Source: an uncultured Bacteroidales bacterium
GTDB lineage: Bacteria; Bacteroidota; Bacteroidia; Bacteroidales; WCHB1-69
Assembly: GCA_905235135.1 (NCBI GenBank)
Contig: CAJOKR010000006.1
Location: 1-64,000 of the forward strand
Length of the DNA: 64,000 nt
Direction: 5' to 3'
Shown: positions 35,027-43,571 of the stretch, piece by piece
How positions within the stretch are numbered: position 1 is the first letter of the stretch
Layout of the letters: every line of letters starts with the position of its first letter
The notes under the pieces: model-generated
The model's database searches: none
The model's input: the letters and a program-made list of their open reading frames with translations, nothing else
What the model was told of the DNA's origin: nothing
Program-made: the position numbers and the translations under genes

Positions 35027-38000
35027 TTAACGTCTAAAATACGCCACCGCATTCGCGAAAATGTCCTGACACTTGTTTCCGCCAATGTTCTTGTAGAGGT
35101 TGCGACCTTTGCGTTCGCTGTGACCCATCTTGCCGAGAATCAGACCGTTGTCGGAAACGATACCCTCGATGGCGTAGAAGGAGCCGTTGGGGTTGTCCTC
35201 GGGATCCATGCTCACCAAACCGTTCTCGTCGCAGTATTGGAAGGCGACTTGACCGTTTTCGAAGAGCTGTTTCGCTAACTGTTCCGACACCACAAATTTG
35301 CCCTCGCCGTGGCTGACCGCAATCTGGTGGACATCACCTTCCTTGAAGGATGTGAGCCACGGGGAATTGGTGCTGCCCACGCGGGTGCGCACGATGCGGG
35401 AGATGTGACGGTTGATGTTGTTGCGGTAGAGGGTTGGTGAATCGGGAGTAACCTCACCTAACTTGCCGAACGGCAGCAATCCCGATTTGACCAGCGCTTG
35501 GAAACCGTTGCAGATACCGAGTACCAGACATTTGCGAGCCAGCAGATATTCCACCGCCGCCTTCACCTTCGGGCTGTTCAGCACATTGGCGATGAACTTA
35601 CCGCTGCCGTCGGGCTCGTCACCCAGGCTGAAACCGCCTGAAAGCGCGAGAATTTGCGATTCGCGGATGGCTGCTGCCAACTCGTCGATACTATGTTCGA
35701 TAGCCGCCTCATCCAAGTTTTTGAAAACTAAGATGCGGGTTTCGGCACCGGCATCTTCGAAAGCCTTCGCCGTGTCGTAGTCGCAGTTGGTGCCGGGGAA
35801 GACGGGCAGGATCACTTTCGGCTTGCTGACTTTCGTGGCAGGTTCGAAGTGGCCGTTCTGAGACTTACGCGCGAACTCCGCACCCACGGAAGCGGTCTCG
35901 TTCGGAGCGGTTTGCGGGTAGAGTTTGCCGTAGAAGCCGCGCCATGCTTTCAACAGTTCCGCCTTGTCGAGCTTCTCGCCATTGACCACGAAATCATTGG
36001 TCACCTTGCCAAGCTCGATGGCAAAAGGTGCATCCAACTTCTCGGTGGTCTCCACGATGAAACTACCGTAACCGTATGCAAACAAGTCTTTATCTGTTTG
36101 AATATCAAAGCCTAAATCGTTACCGAAGCTCATTTTGGCTAAGGCTTCCGCAATACCGCCGAACTGCAACGTGAAGGCGGAAACAATCTTCTGGCTCAAA
36201 ATGTTCTGGCGCATGAAATCAAAGATTTCGCCAGTATGCTTGATATTCGGTATATTGTTTTCTAACTTATTCTCAATGAGATAGATGTGGTTGCCTTTCT
36301 GCTTGAATTCCGGCGAGATGATGTGGTCGGAGTTTTCGGTGGTGATGGCGAAGGAGACGATGGTGGGCGGCACGTGCATGTCCTTAAATGTACCGCTCAT
36401 GGAGTCCTTGCCGCCCAAAGAGGCGAGTCCGAACGCTTTCTGCATCCAGAAGGCACCCAACAGAGCGGAAAGCGGTTTTCCCCAGCGGGTGGGTTCTTTG
36501 CCGAGTTTCTCGAAATATTCCTGGAAGGTAAAGCGGATTTTGTGGTAGTCGCCACCGGCCGCTACAATTTTCGACATCGCTTCCAACACGGCCATCACGC
36601 CCGCATGATACGGGGAACGGATGGCGATGAACGGGTTGTAACCGAACGACATGATGGAGGCAAGGTTTGTATGTCCGTGACGCACAGGTAGTTTCTGTGC
36701 GCTCACCTGCGTTTCCGTCAGCTGGTCTTTGCCGCCGAACGGCATCAGCACGGTGGAAGCCCCGATGGTGGCGTCGAACATCTCGATGAGGCCCTTTTGG
36801 GAAGCCACATTCGGATTCGTAAGGCAACTTTGCCACTTCTCTTGCATTGTTCTACCTTGAATATCAGCGGATTTCATTACGTCGTCTGCCACAGGGGCAA
36901 TCTTGGCGACCACCTGCTGGCGCACACCGTTGGTGTTGATAAAGTTACGGTTGAGATCGACGATGGTCTTGCCGCGCCATGTCATGGTCAAGCGATTGTC
37001 GTCGGTCACCTTGGCGATGATGTTGGCCTCCAAGTTCTCTTCGCGACAGTACTGGAAGAAGGTCTCCACGTCTTCGGGGGCGACCACCACGCTCATACGC
37101 TCCTGCGATTCGCTGATGGCCACTTCCGTGCCGTTCAGGCCTTTGTATTTCGTGCGCACCGTGTCCAGGTCGATGACCAGACCGTCAGCCAGCTCACCGA
37201 TGGCCACGCTGACACCGCCCGCGCCGAAGTCGTTGGACTTCTTGATGAGCTTCGTTACCTCGGGACGGCGGAACAGGTGCAGGATTTTGCGCTCCTCGGG
37301 GGCATTACCCTTCTGTACCTCAGCGGCGCAGGTGTCTAAGGATTTCTCCGTATGTTCTTTCGAGGAACCGGTGGCACCTCCGATGCCGTCTCTACCCGTG
37401 CGGCCGCCGAACATGATGATAATGTCGCCGGGTTCCGGACGTTCGCGACGGACCTGATTTTCGGGAACAGCACCCACCACGGCACCGATTTCCAATCGTT
37501 TTGCTTGGTAATCAGGATGATAGATTTCCCGGACGTGCGTGGTGGCCAGACCGATTTGGTTGCCATAGGAGGAATAACCAGCCGCAGCGGTTTTGGAAAT
37601 CACCGACTGGGGAAGTTTGCCCGGCAGCGTGGCGGAAATTGGGGCGTTGATGTCGCCCGCGCCCGTAACACGCAGTGCCTGATACACATAGCTACGACCG
37701 CTCAGCGGGTCGCGGATGGCGCCGCCCACGCAGGTCGCCGCACCGCCGAACGGCTCGATTTCCGTCGGGTGGTTATGCGTCTCGTTCTTGTACATCAGCA
37801 GCCAATCCTCCTCCTTGCCATCGACATCCACCTTCACGCGGATGCTACAGGCGTTGTTCTCCTCGGAAATCTCCTTGTCAGGAAGGTTGCCGCGCTTGTA
37901 TTCGTATTTGCCGTTGATAGAAGCCAAATCCATCAGCGTGACGGGTCGTTTCGTATCCTTGCCGTACATCTCGTCGCGCACAGCCAAATACTCGCGTAAC

Positions 38001-38743
38001 GCATTTTCAATCTGTTCTTTATAAATATTATTGCCCTCGGTTTCTATATTCGTGATGGCCGTCTCGAAGGTTGTGTGGCGGCAGTGGTCGCTCCAATAGG
38101 TGTCCAACAGCTTGACCTCTGTATCGGACGGGTCGCGCTTTTCATCGTTGGCAAAATATTGCTGGATGAACTTCAGATCTTCCAGTGACATAGCCAGTCC
38201 CATCTTACCGTGGAAATCGAGCAGTTGTTCTTCCGTCCAGGTCCTGAAACCGTTGTAAATCGGAACATCCTGGACTTCAGGATTTTCCGTCAGTTCCAGT
38301 CGGGACATGTCTTTCTCGCGGGCCTCCACCTCGTTGATGCAGTATTTCTTCACTTTCTGCCATTGGTCGGCTGTCAAATTGCCCTCAATCACAAACAGGT
38401 TGGCGCTCTTTATGACCGCTTCCGTCTTGGGGTTCAGGAGCTTAAGGCACTGCATGGCGCTGTCGGCCCGCTGGTCGAACTGTCCGGGCAGGAACTCCAC
38501 GGCAAAATACTTGAGCCCGTCCAACGGGAAATCGTGATAGACATCGTCGGTCACGGGTTCGGAGAAAACCACGCTCTCGGCTTTCGCGAGCAGGTTCTCC
38601 TCTATGTTGAAAATGTCATAGACCTTCAGGTGCCGGAGGTCGGTGATGTTGAGGTTAAAGTTCTGATTCAACGTGGCTTTCAAACTGTCGGCTTCGACCT
38701 GAAAGCCCTGTTTTTTCTCTACAAAGATACGGGCGTCACGCAT
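35027..38743 (-). CDS. purL: phosphoribosylformylglycinamidine synthase
   Basis: Encodes 1238 residues, the large single-chain form found in Bacteroidota and Proteobacteria. It makes FGAM from FGAR, ATP and glutamine in purine synthesis. An N-terminal PurS-like part (1-150) is followed by the ATP-grasp-like AIRS halves (signatures NHPTEIEPFGGAATCVGG and GGKDSMSGTF) and a C-terminal class I glutamine amidotransferase with the nucleophile in GICNGFQ near residue 1080 and a His/Glu pair further on (SHGEGKF). A -7 box lies 25 bp upstream. No damage is visible in this long frame. Confidence 0.96.
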   Translation of the reverse strand: MRDARIFVEKKQGFQVEADSLKATLNQNFNLNITDLRHLKVYDIFNIEENLLAKAESVVFSEPVTDDVYHDFPLDGLKYFAVEFLPGQFDQRADSAMQCLKLLNPKTEAVIKSANLFVIEGNLTADQWQKVKKYCINEVEAREKDMSRLELTENPEVQDVPIYNGFRTWTEEQLLDFHGKMGLAMSLEDLKFIQQYFANDEKRDPSDTEVKLLDTYWSDHCRHTTFETAITNIETEGNNIYKEQIENALREYLAVRDEMYGKDTKRPVTLMDLASINGKYEYKRGNLPDKEISEENNACSIRVKVDVDGKEEDWLLMYKNETHNHPTEIEPFGGAATCVGGAIRDPLSGRSYVYQALRVTGAGDINAPISATLPGKLPQSVISKTAAAGYSSYGNQIGLATTHVREIYHPDYQAKRLEIGAVVGAVPENQVRRERPEPGDIIIMFGGRTGRDGIGGATGSSKEHTEKSLDTCAAEVQKGNAPEERKILHLFRRPEVTKLIKKSNDFGAGGVSVAIGELADGLVIDLDTVRTKYKGLNGTEVAISESQERMSVVVAPEDVETFFQYCREENLEANIIAKVTDDNRLTMTWRGKTIVDLNRNFINTNGVRQQVVAKIAPVADDVMKSADIQGRTMQEKWQSCLTNPNVASQKGLIEMFDATIGASTVLMPFGGKDQLTETQVSAQKLPVRHGHTNLASIMSFGYNPFIAIRSPYHAGVMAVLEAMSKIVAAGGDYHKIRFTFQEYFEKLGKEPTRWGKPLSALLGAFWMQKAFGLASLGGKDSMSGTFKDMHVPPTIVSFAITTENSDHIISPEFKQKGNHIYLIENKLENNIPNIKHTGEIFDFMRQNILSQKIVSAFTLQFGGIAEALAKMSFGNDLGFDIQTDKDLFAYGYGSFIVETTEKLDAPFAIELGKVTNDFVVNGEKLDKAELLKAWRGFYGKLYPQTAPNETASVGAEFARKSQNGHFEPATKVSKPKVILPVFPGTNCDYDTAKAFEDAGAETRILVFKNLDEAAIEHSIDELAAAIRESQILALSGGFSLGDEPDGSGKFIANVLNSPKVKAAVEYLLARKCLVLGICNGFQALVKSGLLPFGKLGEVTPDSPTLYRNNINRHISRIVRTRVGSTNSPWLTSFKEGDVHQIAVSHGEGKFVVSEQLAKQLFENGQVAFQYCDENGLVSMDPEDNPNGSFYAIEGIVSDNGLILGKMGHSERKGRNLYKNIGGNKCQDIFANAVAYFRR

Positions 38744-38768
38744 AATTCTTGAATTCTAAAATGCGGCG

Positions 38769-38776
38769 CAAAGATA
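38769..38776 (-). promoter_or_regulatory. -7 box of purL
   Basis: On the minus strand this is TATCTTTG (TAnnTTTG), 26 bp before ATG 38743. No PurR-type operator or purine riboswitch was recognised in the leader. Confidence 0.65.
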
Positions 38777-38933
38777 CAATTTTTTGGGTTAAGGGTTATG
38801 GGTTATGGCGGGGTTCCTCAAAAAAACGTAACAGCCACCTTCATATTCTCTTACAAAGTTTCTTTACAATCAATAGTTAACCAACAGATAGAAATTATTT
38901 TGCAGTTGCAACAAAACGTGTCTGAGAAAATTG

Positions 38934-38941
38934 TATTATTG
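38934..38941 (+). promoter_or_regulatory. near-consensus -7 box directly before the low-GC gene
   Basis: TATTATTG differs from TAnnTTTG by one base and ends only 5 bp before the ATG at 38947, so the transcript would be leaderless or nearly so. Confidence 0.45.
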
Positions 38942-38946
38942 CCGAC

Positions 38947-39456
38947 ATGAAAACGGAAGAAAATGTTTTTTCAGATTTTATCACAAATGATTGTAGATTA
39001 AAATATTACAAGGGATCACTGTATCGATTTGCAAGCGATTTGTTGTCGCGTGGACGAGGAGAAGGAAGCGTTTGTCGAATATGTAAGATCCCGTCTGCAA
39101 TAGCGGAAGACATGAAATCGAAAGGATTAGAGTTGCTTTCTAAGGATATAATTGTAACGCAGCGGCAGATTTTCAAATACCGGAAACACCCAAAGATAAC
39201 TAAAGGTGCGAATATTCCTGTGGAGGATTATTCGATCATTGAATCGGCATTGAAGAATCCGATGCACATATATGAGGACACGGTTCAGAAGAGTCTTGTG
39301 TATGTGTGTACGCACCCATACTGCGATAAACGGCTTGTGAAAGTTGTAGTGGAACCAAATTACAAAAGCCACGGGTCGGTGGTGAACCTTGCAAAATCAT
39401 GGGGAATTGTGGAAAAGAGCAAAATGAATGGAATCCAGTACCAAGTAATACAATAA
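38947..39456 (+). CDS. low-GC orphan, possible BECR-fold (PBECR/RelE-like) nuclease
   Basis: Encodes 169 residues; clearly more A/T-rich than its neighbours, so probably acquired. From about residue 70 the order IVTQRQIFKYRKHPKI, VEDYSIIESALKNPMHIYED, SLVYVCTHPYCDKRLVKVVVEPNYK and GSVVNLAKSW recalls the phage-linked PBECR/RelE-like RNase fold (helix with basic residues, an ENP-like turn, two central strands, C-terminal strand). That assignment is tentative. No antitoxin gene is adjacent. It lies between purL and a degenerate tRNA-like gene and ends at a strong terminator. A toxin or phage-derived role is conjecture. Confidence 0.6.
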   Translation: MKTEENVFSDFITNDCRLKYYKGSLYRFASDLLSRGRGEGSVCRICKIPSAIAEDMKSKGLELLSKDIIVTQRQIFKYRKHPKITKGANIPVEDYSIIESALKNPMHIYEDTVQKSLVYVCTHPYCDKRLVKVVVEPNYKSHGSVVNLAKSWGIVEKSKMNGIQYQVIQ

Positions 39457-39481
39457 AGGAGGCACAAAAGGCCTCCTTTTG
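39453..39481. terminator. bidirectional intrinsic terminator
   Basis: AAAGGAGGC-ACAAAAG-GCCTCCTTTT is a nine-pair hairpin with flanking A and T runs. It ends the low-GC gene (plus) and the tRNA-like RNA (minus). Confidence 0.85.
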
Positions 39482-39483
39482 AT

Positions 39484-39568
39484 TTGGCGGAGGGAGTCGA
39501 ACCCTCAATATGCAGACTCTTGTGAAGAGCGTGCCTCGCTACCATGTTGCGACCATCAACCAATGTTT
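39484..39568 (-). tRNA. degenerate tRNA-like RNA (anticodon loop CAC, Val-like)
   Basis: On the minus strand there is a perfect T-arm (GAGGG-TTCGACT-CCCTC), a D-arm TCGC-AACATGGTA-GCGA, and an anticodon loop TTCACAA closed by CTC/GAG, which would read as anticodon CAC. It departs from a normal tRNA. Four bases instead of one separate the D- and anticodon arms, the anticodon stem has a C-C mismatch, and the 3' acceptor half CGCCAAA finds no good 5' partner. A promoter box and a strong terminator flank it, so it is probably transcribed. It is a decayed or non-canonical tRNA; confidence in function is low. Confidence 0.45.
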
Positions 39569-39574
39569 CGACCG

Positions 39575-39582
39575 CAAAAATA
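39575..39582 (-). promoter_or_regulatory. -7 box of the tRNA-like RNA
   Basis: On the minus strand this is TATTTTTG (TAnnTTTG), implying a transcript start near 39568. Confidence 0.6.
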
Positions 39583-39644
39583 CACTTTTTTTAATATGCA
39601 GACATTCTTCGATAATTTTTTTATGAAGAGGTTTGCGTTGCGCG

Positions 39645-39672
39645 GTAGAGACGCACGGCCGTGCGTCTCTAC
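39645..39672. repeat. GTAGAGACGC palindrome, copy 3
   Basis: A perfect 28-bp palindrome, GTAGAGACGCACGGCC then GTGCGTCTCTAC. The centre differs from the AAAATTTT of other copies but remains self-complementary. Confidence 0.85.
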
Positions 39673-39727
39673 AGAAAAGGCGCGACCTGATTGGCCACGC
39701 CCTTTTTCATCCTAAATCGACATTAGA

Positions 39728-41878
39728 TCAGTCGCGGAGGCAGCGGACGGAAAAAAACGCATAAGCATTTTCAGTTTCTCCGTTAGAAGACAAATTCATT
39801 GCATCATCCATAAATCTGTAATGTACCGCTTGATTAACAACGTAATCTCTTGTCCAAAAATAGTTTCGTTCACCGAAATTATGATAGCCATCCCAGTAAC
39901 GTCCCGCCAATTGTGTGGAAAAGCCAGTGGAAGCAATAAGCCCATAATAATTTTGTCCAGCATAATCAGCTAATACACCCCATTCCGCATACGAAGGCAC
40001 ATGCCAGCCCGTTGGACAGATGCCTTGTATGTCCAAGTTTTGACCCTGATATGAATTGTCAAGGTGCATTGTTGCATACCACTGATATAAGTATCCGTAT
40101 TCAGCAACATTCGATTGGTCATTGTTCGGATATTTGCGAGCATTTTCAAACAGAATGGTGTCGCCGTTGGAATAGTGTGTAGTGCGCAAATTCTCTCTCA
40201 TCCAGCATTGTTCGCCAATCATTACAGCGTTGTACACGTTACCGTCAACATCGGTGACGGTGGGGGTATTTGGACATGGTTTCTCATCTACGACAAGTGT
40301 CGGACTACTACCTGAATCCTCATCGCGGAGACATCGGACGGAAAAGCAGCTCAGCGTGCCGTAGCCTTCACCTCTTGCAACAAATTGATTTCCATTGATG
40401 AATATCCTCGGATACAGGTAATTGGTTGACCAGAAATTCGCGTAATCACCTACATTTCGCATAAAACCACATACTCCATAACCAAGAAATCCGTATCCGC
40501 CGCTAGGCAATGCTGAAAATCCTGTTATATTGTTTGTTTGCTGGTTATTTCCAACCGCTGCGGTATTTATTGAATTATTCCAATCGGTAGTCGATGCCAA
40601 TGCCTTTGCAATCCAAGTTCTATTGTTATAGGTGGCGAACTCACTGACACAGCTATCCTGACTGCTGACGTAATATGCTAAGGTGGTCCATTCCTCATCA
40701 CTTGGCAAATGCCATCCCAAAGGACAAATACCTCTTCTATGTCCAACAAAATCAAACCCTCTCTCATAGTCACCCGCTGTCACAACACTTGTTTCCCCAA
40801 ACTCCAAGTTATAGGTATCAATAGCTGCGTTATAGTTATATAACAGGCCATAGTTTTTAGGTGCGTATGTGATCGAATCATTATTAAACCATCTCGCTTG
40901 TTTACCCGTATAAGTATAAGTCGTGTTTGCAGGAGGGATAAGGTAAGTTCCTGTGCTGGGGGATGTTGTAGTGCGCAGGTTCTCTCTCGTCCAGCACTGT
41001 GTGCCTATTTGAACGGTGTTATAGACGTTGCCTTCGTGGTCAGTGACGGTGGGTGTGTTCGGACAAGGAATACCATATGTTGTGGAGGTATCAATAGGGG
41101 TTTGGGTGGTGTCATCGGGCGTGATTTCTCCACCAGTAGTGTCTGAAGCGATAAGGGAATCAATAGTGGACTGCAATGTAGCAACTTGATTCTGAAGTTC
41201 CGACACCAATGCCGCCAAAGCACAAATGTCCACACCGCCACATTGTTCGGCAGAGATGTACCCCGCGTCATTGTTAAACGCACTAACGTTTGTAGGGACA
41301 ATGGGGATGGCGGGGATATCTGCCGCAGTGATGTAACCCGCATTGTTGTTGAAGACGCTAACGTTAACAGGTTTGTTCTGGATGTAAGCATCGCTGGTCG
41401 GGTCGATTACATTCCAGTCGGCCTGCACATTGGCTTCGCCGCCTGTACCGTGGGCTGCGATGTAGTCTGTAACGGCATCTTCAACGACAGAAGGGTCAAC
41501 ATTGTCCGCATACAGCGCGTACGGTACCGCGTTCACGGGCGTGACACTCGTCACGGATACGCCACCAGGCAGTGTAATGATGGTCTTCACACTGGCTCCT
41601 GTCCATACGACATCTGCCATCGTTGCAGTGCCAGTGGGTGTGCCGTCTCCTATCATCAAGGAGAGGAGACCGTTGAGGTTGGTCTGCACATTGGCGTGGC
41701 TTTCAGCATATTGCACATCGCCGGTAGCGTTGAGAATACTCACTGTCACTTGGACGGTTGCGCCGGCTACCAACTCGTTGGCATTGTTGCGCACCACCGC
41801 CTGGTAGCTCAGCTTTTGGGCGGTTGCTCCGACCGCCAGCAGCAGGATTGCTGCAAAGAAGGTTAGGGTCTGTTTCAT
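39728..41878 (-). CDS. secreted protein with two FISUMP domains
   Basis: Encodes 716 residues with a signal peptide (MKQTLTFFAAILLLAVGATA). Residues 20-230 hold an N-terminal part (LSYQAVVRNNANELVAG, VTVSILNATGDVQYAE) common to Bacteroidales fibre-like proteins, and a coiled-coil segment (ALAALVSELQNQVATLQSTIDSL). Two copies of the Fibrobacter paralogous (FISUMP/TIGR02145) domain follow, at about 270-510 and 525-716. Each starts CPNTPTVTD.(D/E)GNVYN and contains QCW(T/M)RENLRTT, a GICPLGWHLPS-type block and FSVRCLRD at the end. FISUMP proteins are surface lipoproteins or secreted proteins of unknown function. Confidence 0.9.
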   Translation of the reverse strand: MKQTLTFFAAILLLAVGATAQKLSYQAVVRNNANELVAGATVQVTVSILNATGDVQYAESHANVQTNLNGLLSLMIGDGTPTGTATMADVVWTGASVKTIITLPGGVSVTSVTPVNAVPYALYADNVDPSVVEDAVTDYIAAHGTGGEANVQADWNVIDPTSDAYIQNKPVNVSVFNNNAGYITAADIPAIPIVPTNVSAFNNDAGYISAEQCGGVDICALAALVSELQNQVATLQSTIDSLIASDTTGGEITPDDTTQTPIDTSTTYGIPCPNTPTVTDHEGNVYNTVQIGTQCWTRENLRTTTSPSTGTYLIPPANTTYTYTGKQARWFNNDSITYAPKNYGLLYNYNAAIDTYNLEFGETSVVTAGDYERGFDFVGHRRGICPLGWHLPSDEEWTTLAYYVSSQDSCVSEFATYNNRTWIAKALASTTDWNNSINTAAVGNNQQTNNITGFSALPSGGYGFLGYGVCGFMRNVGDYANFWSTNYLYPRIFINGNQFVARGEGYGTLSCFSVRCLRDEDSGSSPTLVVDEKPCPNTPTVTDVDGNVYNAVMIGEQCWMRENLRTTHYSNGDTILFENARKYPNNDQSNVAEYGYLYQWYATMHLDNSYQGQNLDIQGICPTGWHVPSYAEWGVLADYAGQNYYGLIASTGFSTQLAGRYWDGYHNFGERNYFWTRDYVVNQAVHYRFMDDAMNLSSNGETENAYAFFSVRCLRD

Positions 41879-41900
41879 ATTGTTACGTTTTTATTGTTCA

Positions 41901-42887
41901 TTATTCATTTTTCACACATCGCACACTCAAACCATCATCAGCATTAGGATTGCCTTCTATGGCGGTGTCACAGTAATAAACGGCCTGTAGAGACGCAAAA
42001 TTTTGCGTCTCCGACCCGGGCGTCGAAGCGATATACCACCAGTCCGTCTGGGAACCGAGACCCTCAAAGCGAGAAAGGGAGGCTTTGTACATACCAGCGG
42101 GAAGCGCAGTGAACTGGGTACTGTTGGTGTTCGAGTTGGGCTGTGTCCAAAGCTCGGTAGTGCGGATGTCCTCGGCGGAAAGGGATTTCAATGCGTCCAT
42201 TTCGACTTTCGTGGGGATGTGCCAGCCGCTGGGACAGATGCCCTGCACATAACCATCAACGGGTGTGACCTGGCCGTCAGCATCTGCCTTTACTGCAGAA
42301 GTCCACGTATAAAGACGACCGTAGGTGTTCACGTTCGCATTCGCATCGGGGTGAAGCGAGGATTGATAAGCCATCGCTTCGGCAATCTCGGTGGTTTCGT
42401 CAGGGTAATGTTCAGCGTAAAGGTTTTTCTTTGTCCAGCAATAACCCGCCACCGCGACGGTCTGGTATTCGTGGTGGTCGCCATCATATACTAGCTCGCC
42501 ACAGGAGACAGCCTTCAGCACTACGAGTTTCAGATGTTTTGCCAGATCGTAGTGGTAGTTCGCACCCTGCAGTAGATAGAGGTTATTCTCGTATGTACCG
42601 GCAGGTGTTTCGGGTGAGTAAGAGAACCCGTTGGCGTTATAGCCTTCGCCATAATTCACAGAGGCGTTGACAAGTTCTCGCACAAGCTGCATTTGTGCCA
42701 TACCTGTAGATACCTCAAATCCATTTTCGGAGGTCTGTCCGGCAAAAGTCTGCCCGATGACGGAATAGGTGTTGTTGCCGTTTTCCGACAAAGCACTGCC
42801 TACTACAAATCCTTTCATGGTCGTGGTCTGTGCGCCCACCATTGTAATAAATAGCGCTGCGGCCATCATCATAAATGCTTTTTTCAT
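41901..42887 (-). CDS. secreted FISUMP-domain protein
   Basis: Encodes 328 residues with a signal peptide (MKKAFMMMAAALFITMVGAQ). The FISUMP domain starts near residue 125 (YQTVAVAGYCWTKKNLYAE), has the GICPSGWHIPTKVEM block and ends LSVRCVKNE. The palindromic repeat at 41988-42011 is read through as SETQNFASLQ within the domain, just before AVYYCDTAIEG, so the repeat has been inserted in frame and kept. It lies 23 bp upstream of the two-domain FISUMP gene on the same strand and probably shares a transcript. Confidence 0.88.
   Translation of the reverse strand: MKKAFMMMAAALFITMVGAQTTTMKGFVVGSALSENGNNTYSVIGQTFAGQTSENGFEVSTGMAQMQLVRELVNASVNYGEGYNANGFSYSPETPAGTYENNLYLLQGANYHYDLAKHLKLVVLKAVSCGELVYDGDHHEYQTVAVAGYCWTKKNLYAEHYPDETTEIAEAMAYQSSLHPDANANVNTYGRLYTWTSAVKADADGQVTPVDGYVQGICPSGWHIPTKVEMDALKSLSAEDIRTTELWTQPNSNTNSTQFTALPAGMYKASLSRFEGLGSQTDWWYIASTPGSETQNFASLQAVYYCDTAIEGNPNADDGLSVRCVKNE
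41988..42011. repeat. GTAGAGACGC palindrome, copy 4, inside a FISUMP gene
   Basis: GTAGAGACGCAAAATTTTGC then GTCTC. On the coding strand it reads ETQNFASL in frame, without disrupting the gene. Confidence 0.85.
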
Positions 42888-42951
42888 AGCACTTTATGTT
42901 GTGCCCTGTGATTCCCAACCCAGAGACGGTTAAAACTATAAAAAAGATCCA

Positions 42952-43276
42952 CATAAAAAAAGCGCGGGAATCTGAACTCATCGCTCATCCCGCTCTTGTA
43001 GGCCTTCGCATTGCCTTCCTGCCGAGGATAAGCAATGCCGAAGCCCACGCCGTGTGTATATTGAAACAGGAATTGGGGAATTCCCATTTTGTAGAGGCGC
43101 AAAATTTTGCGTCTCTACTGCATATACAAAACCATGGACATTGACCATTGCCTTACCGTGCAGCAGGATTTGGAAGGTGCGAAGTTCACAAGAGCCGCAG
43201 ATAAGACGTTGACTCAACGCCTTTTATATGTTTCGTTGCCCGCCTTCCGCCCGTCCGGGGCATCGGTGCGGACAAC
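42952..43276 (-). ncRNA. candidate structured leader or small RNA
   Basis: A minus-strand -7 box at 43281-43288 faces a 390-bp gene-free stretch. A hairpin GCGGGA...TCCCGC (42964-42993) followed by a T-run (to 42952) resembles an intrinsic terminator. Between them lies a stable hairpin of GCATTGC/GCAATGC with GCTTC/GAAGG extensions (about 43000-43050) and a copy of the GTAGAGGCGC palindrome. It would give a terminated RNA of about 320 nt or a leader of the FISUMP gene. I did not recognise it as SRP RNA, 6S RNA, tmRNA or RNase P RNA. Confidence 0.35.
43091..43118. repeat. GTAGAGACGC palindrome, copy 5
   Basis: GTAGAGGCGCAAAATTTTGC then GTCTCTAC, with one mismatch in the stem, in the intergenic region upstream of the FISUMP genes. 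Confidence 0.85.
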
Positions 43277-43280
43277 GGTG

Positions 43281-43288
43281 CAAAAATA
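43281..43288 (-). promoter_or_regulatory. -7 box far upstream of the FISUMP operon
   Basis: On the minus strand this is TATTTTTG (TAnnTTTG), about 390 bp before ATG 42887, so either a long leader or a separate small RNA starts here. Confidence 0.45.
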
Positions 43289-43363
43289 CGAATTTTTGGA
43301 ATTGCAAGGAGAAGTTTTTTTTTTCAGGACACCTTCGCACAAAAAAAATGTACCGAGAGTATT

Positions 43364-43467
43364 GGATAGTTCATCCGAAACTATGTTGATTTCGGTAGTT
43401 ACGGATAAACTATCCGCGATAGTATATCCGAAACTATGTTTTTTTTTGCGTTTCGGATGCACTATCC
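43364..43467. repeat. A/T-rich intergenic block with direct and inverted repeats
   Basis: ATCCGAAACTATGTT occurs at 43373-43387 and again at 43426-43440. The small palindrome CGGATA...TATCCG lies at 43402-43415, and GGATAGT (43364) is mirrored by ACTATCC (43461). No gene is supported; the block lies upstream of the prolyl oligopeptidase promoter. Confidence 0.6.
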
Positions 43468-43533
43468 CCCAAAAACCATAGCCTTTTTTCAGCTCATTGT
43501 TCACAGTTCATCACTCACTAATCACAAAAAACA

Positions 43534-43541
43534 TATCTTTG
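43534..43541 (+). promoter_or_regulatory. -7 box of the prolyl oligopeptidase gene
   Basis: TATCTTTG (TAnnTTTG), 30 bp before ATG 43572, which rules out the upstream frame opening at 43497. Confidence 0.65.
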
Positions 43542-43571
43542 CCACACGATAATAATCAAACAATTATATCA

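Noticed and set aside
34650..35030. Plus-strand frame opposite the bifunctional nuclease
   Set aside because: No start context and no family features; the minus-strand gene has clear BFN and UVR motifs.
38744..38946. Purine riboswitch or PurR operator upstream of purL
   Set aside because: No recognisable aptamer core or palindromic operator; only a -7 box and short GGTTA repeats are visible.
43364..43467. Possible CRISPR or operator array from the ATCCGAAACTATGTT repeats
   Set aside because: Only two copies 53 bp apart with mixed direct and inverted pieces; no cas genes and no regulator nearby.
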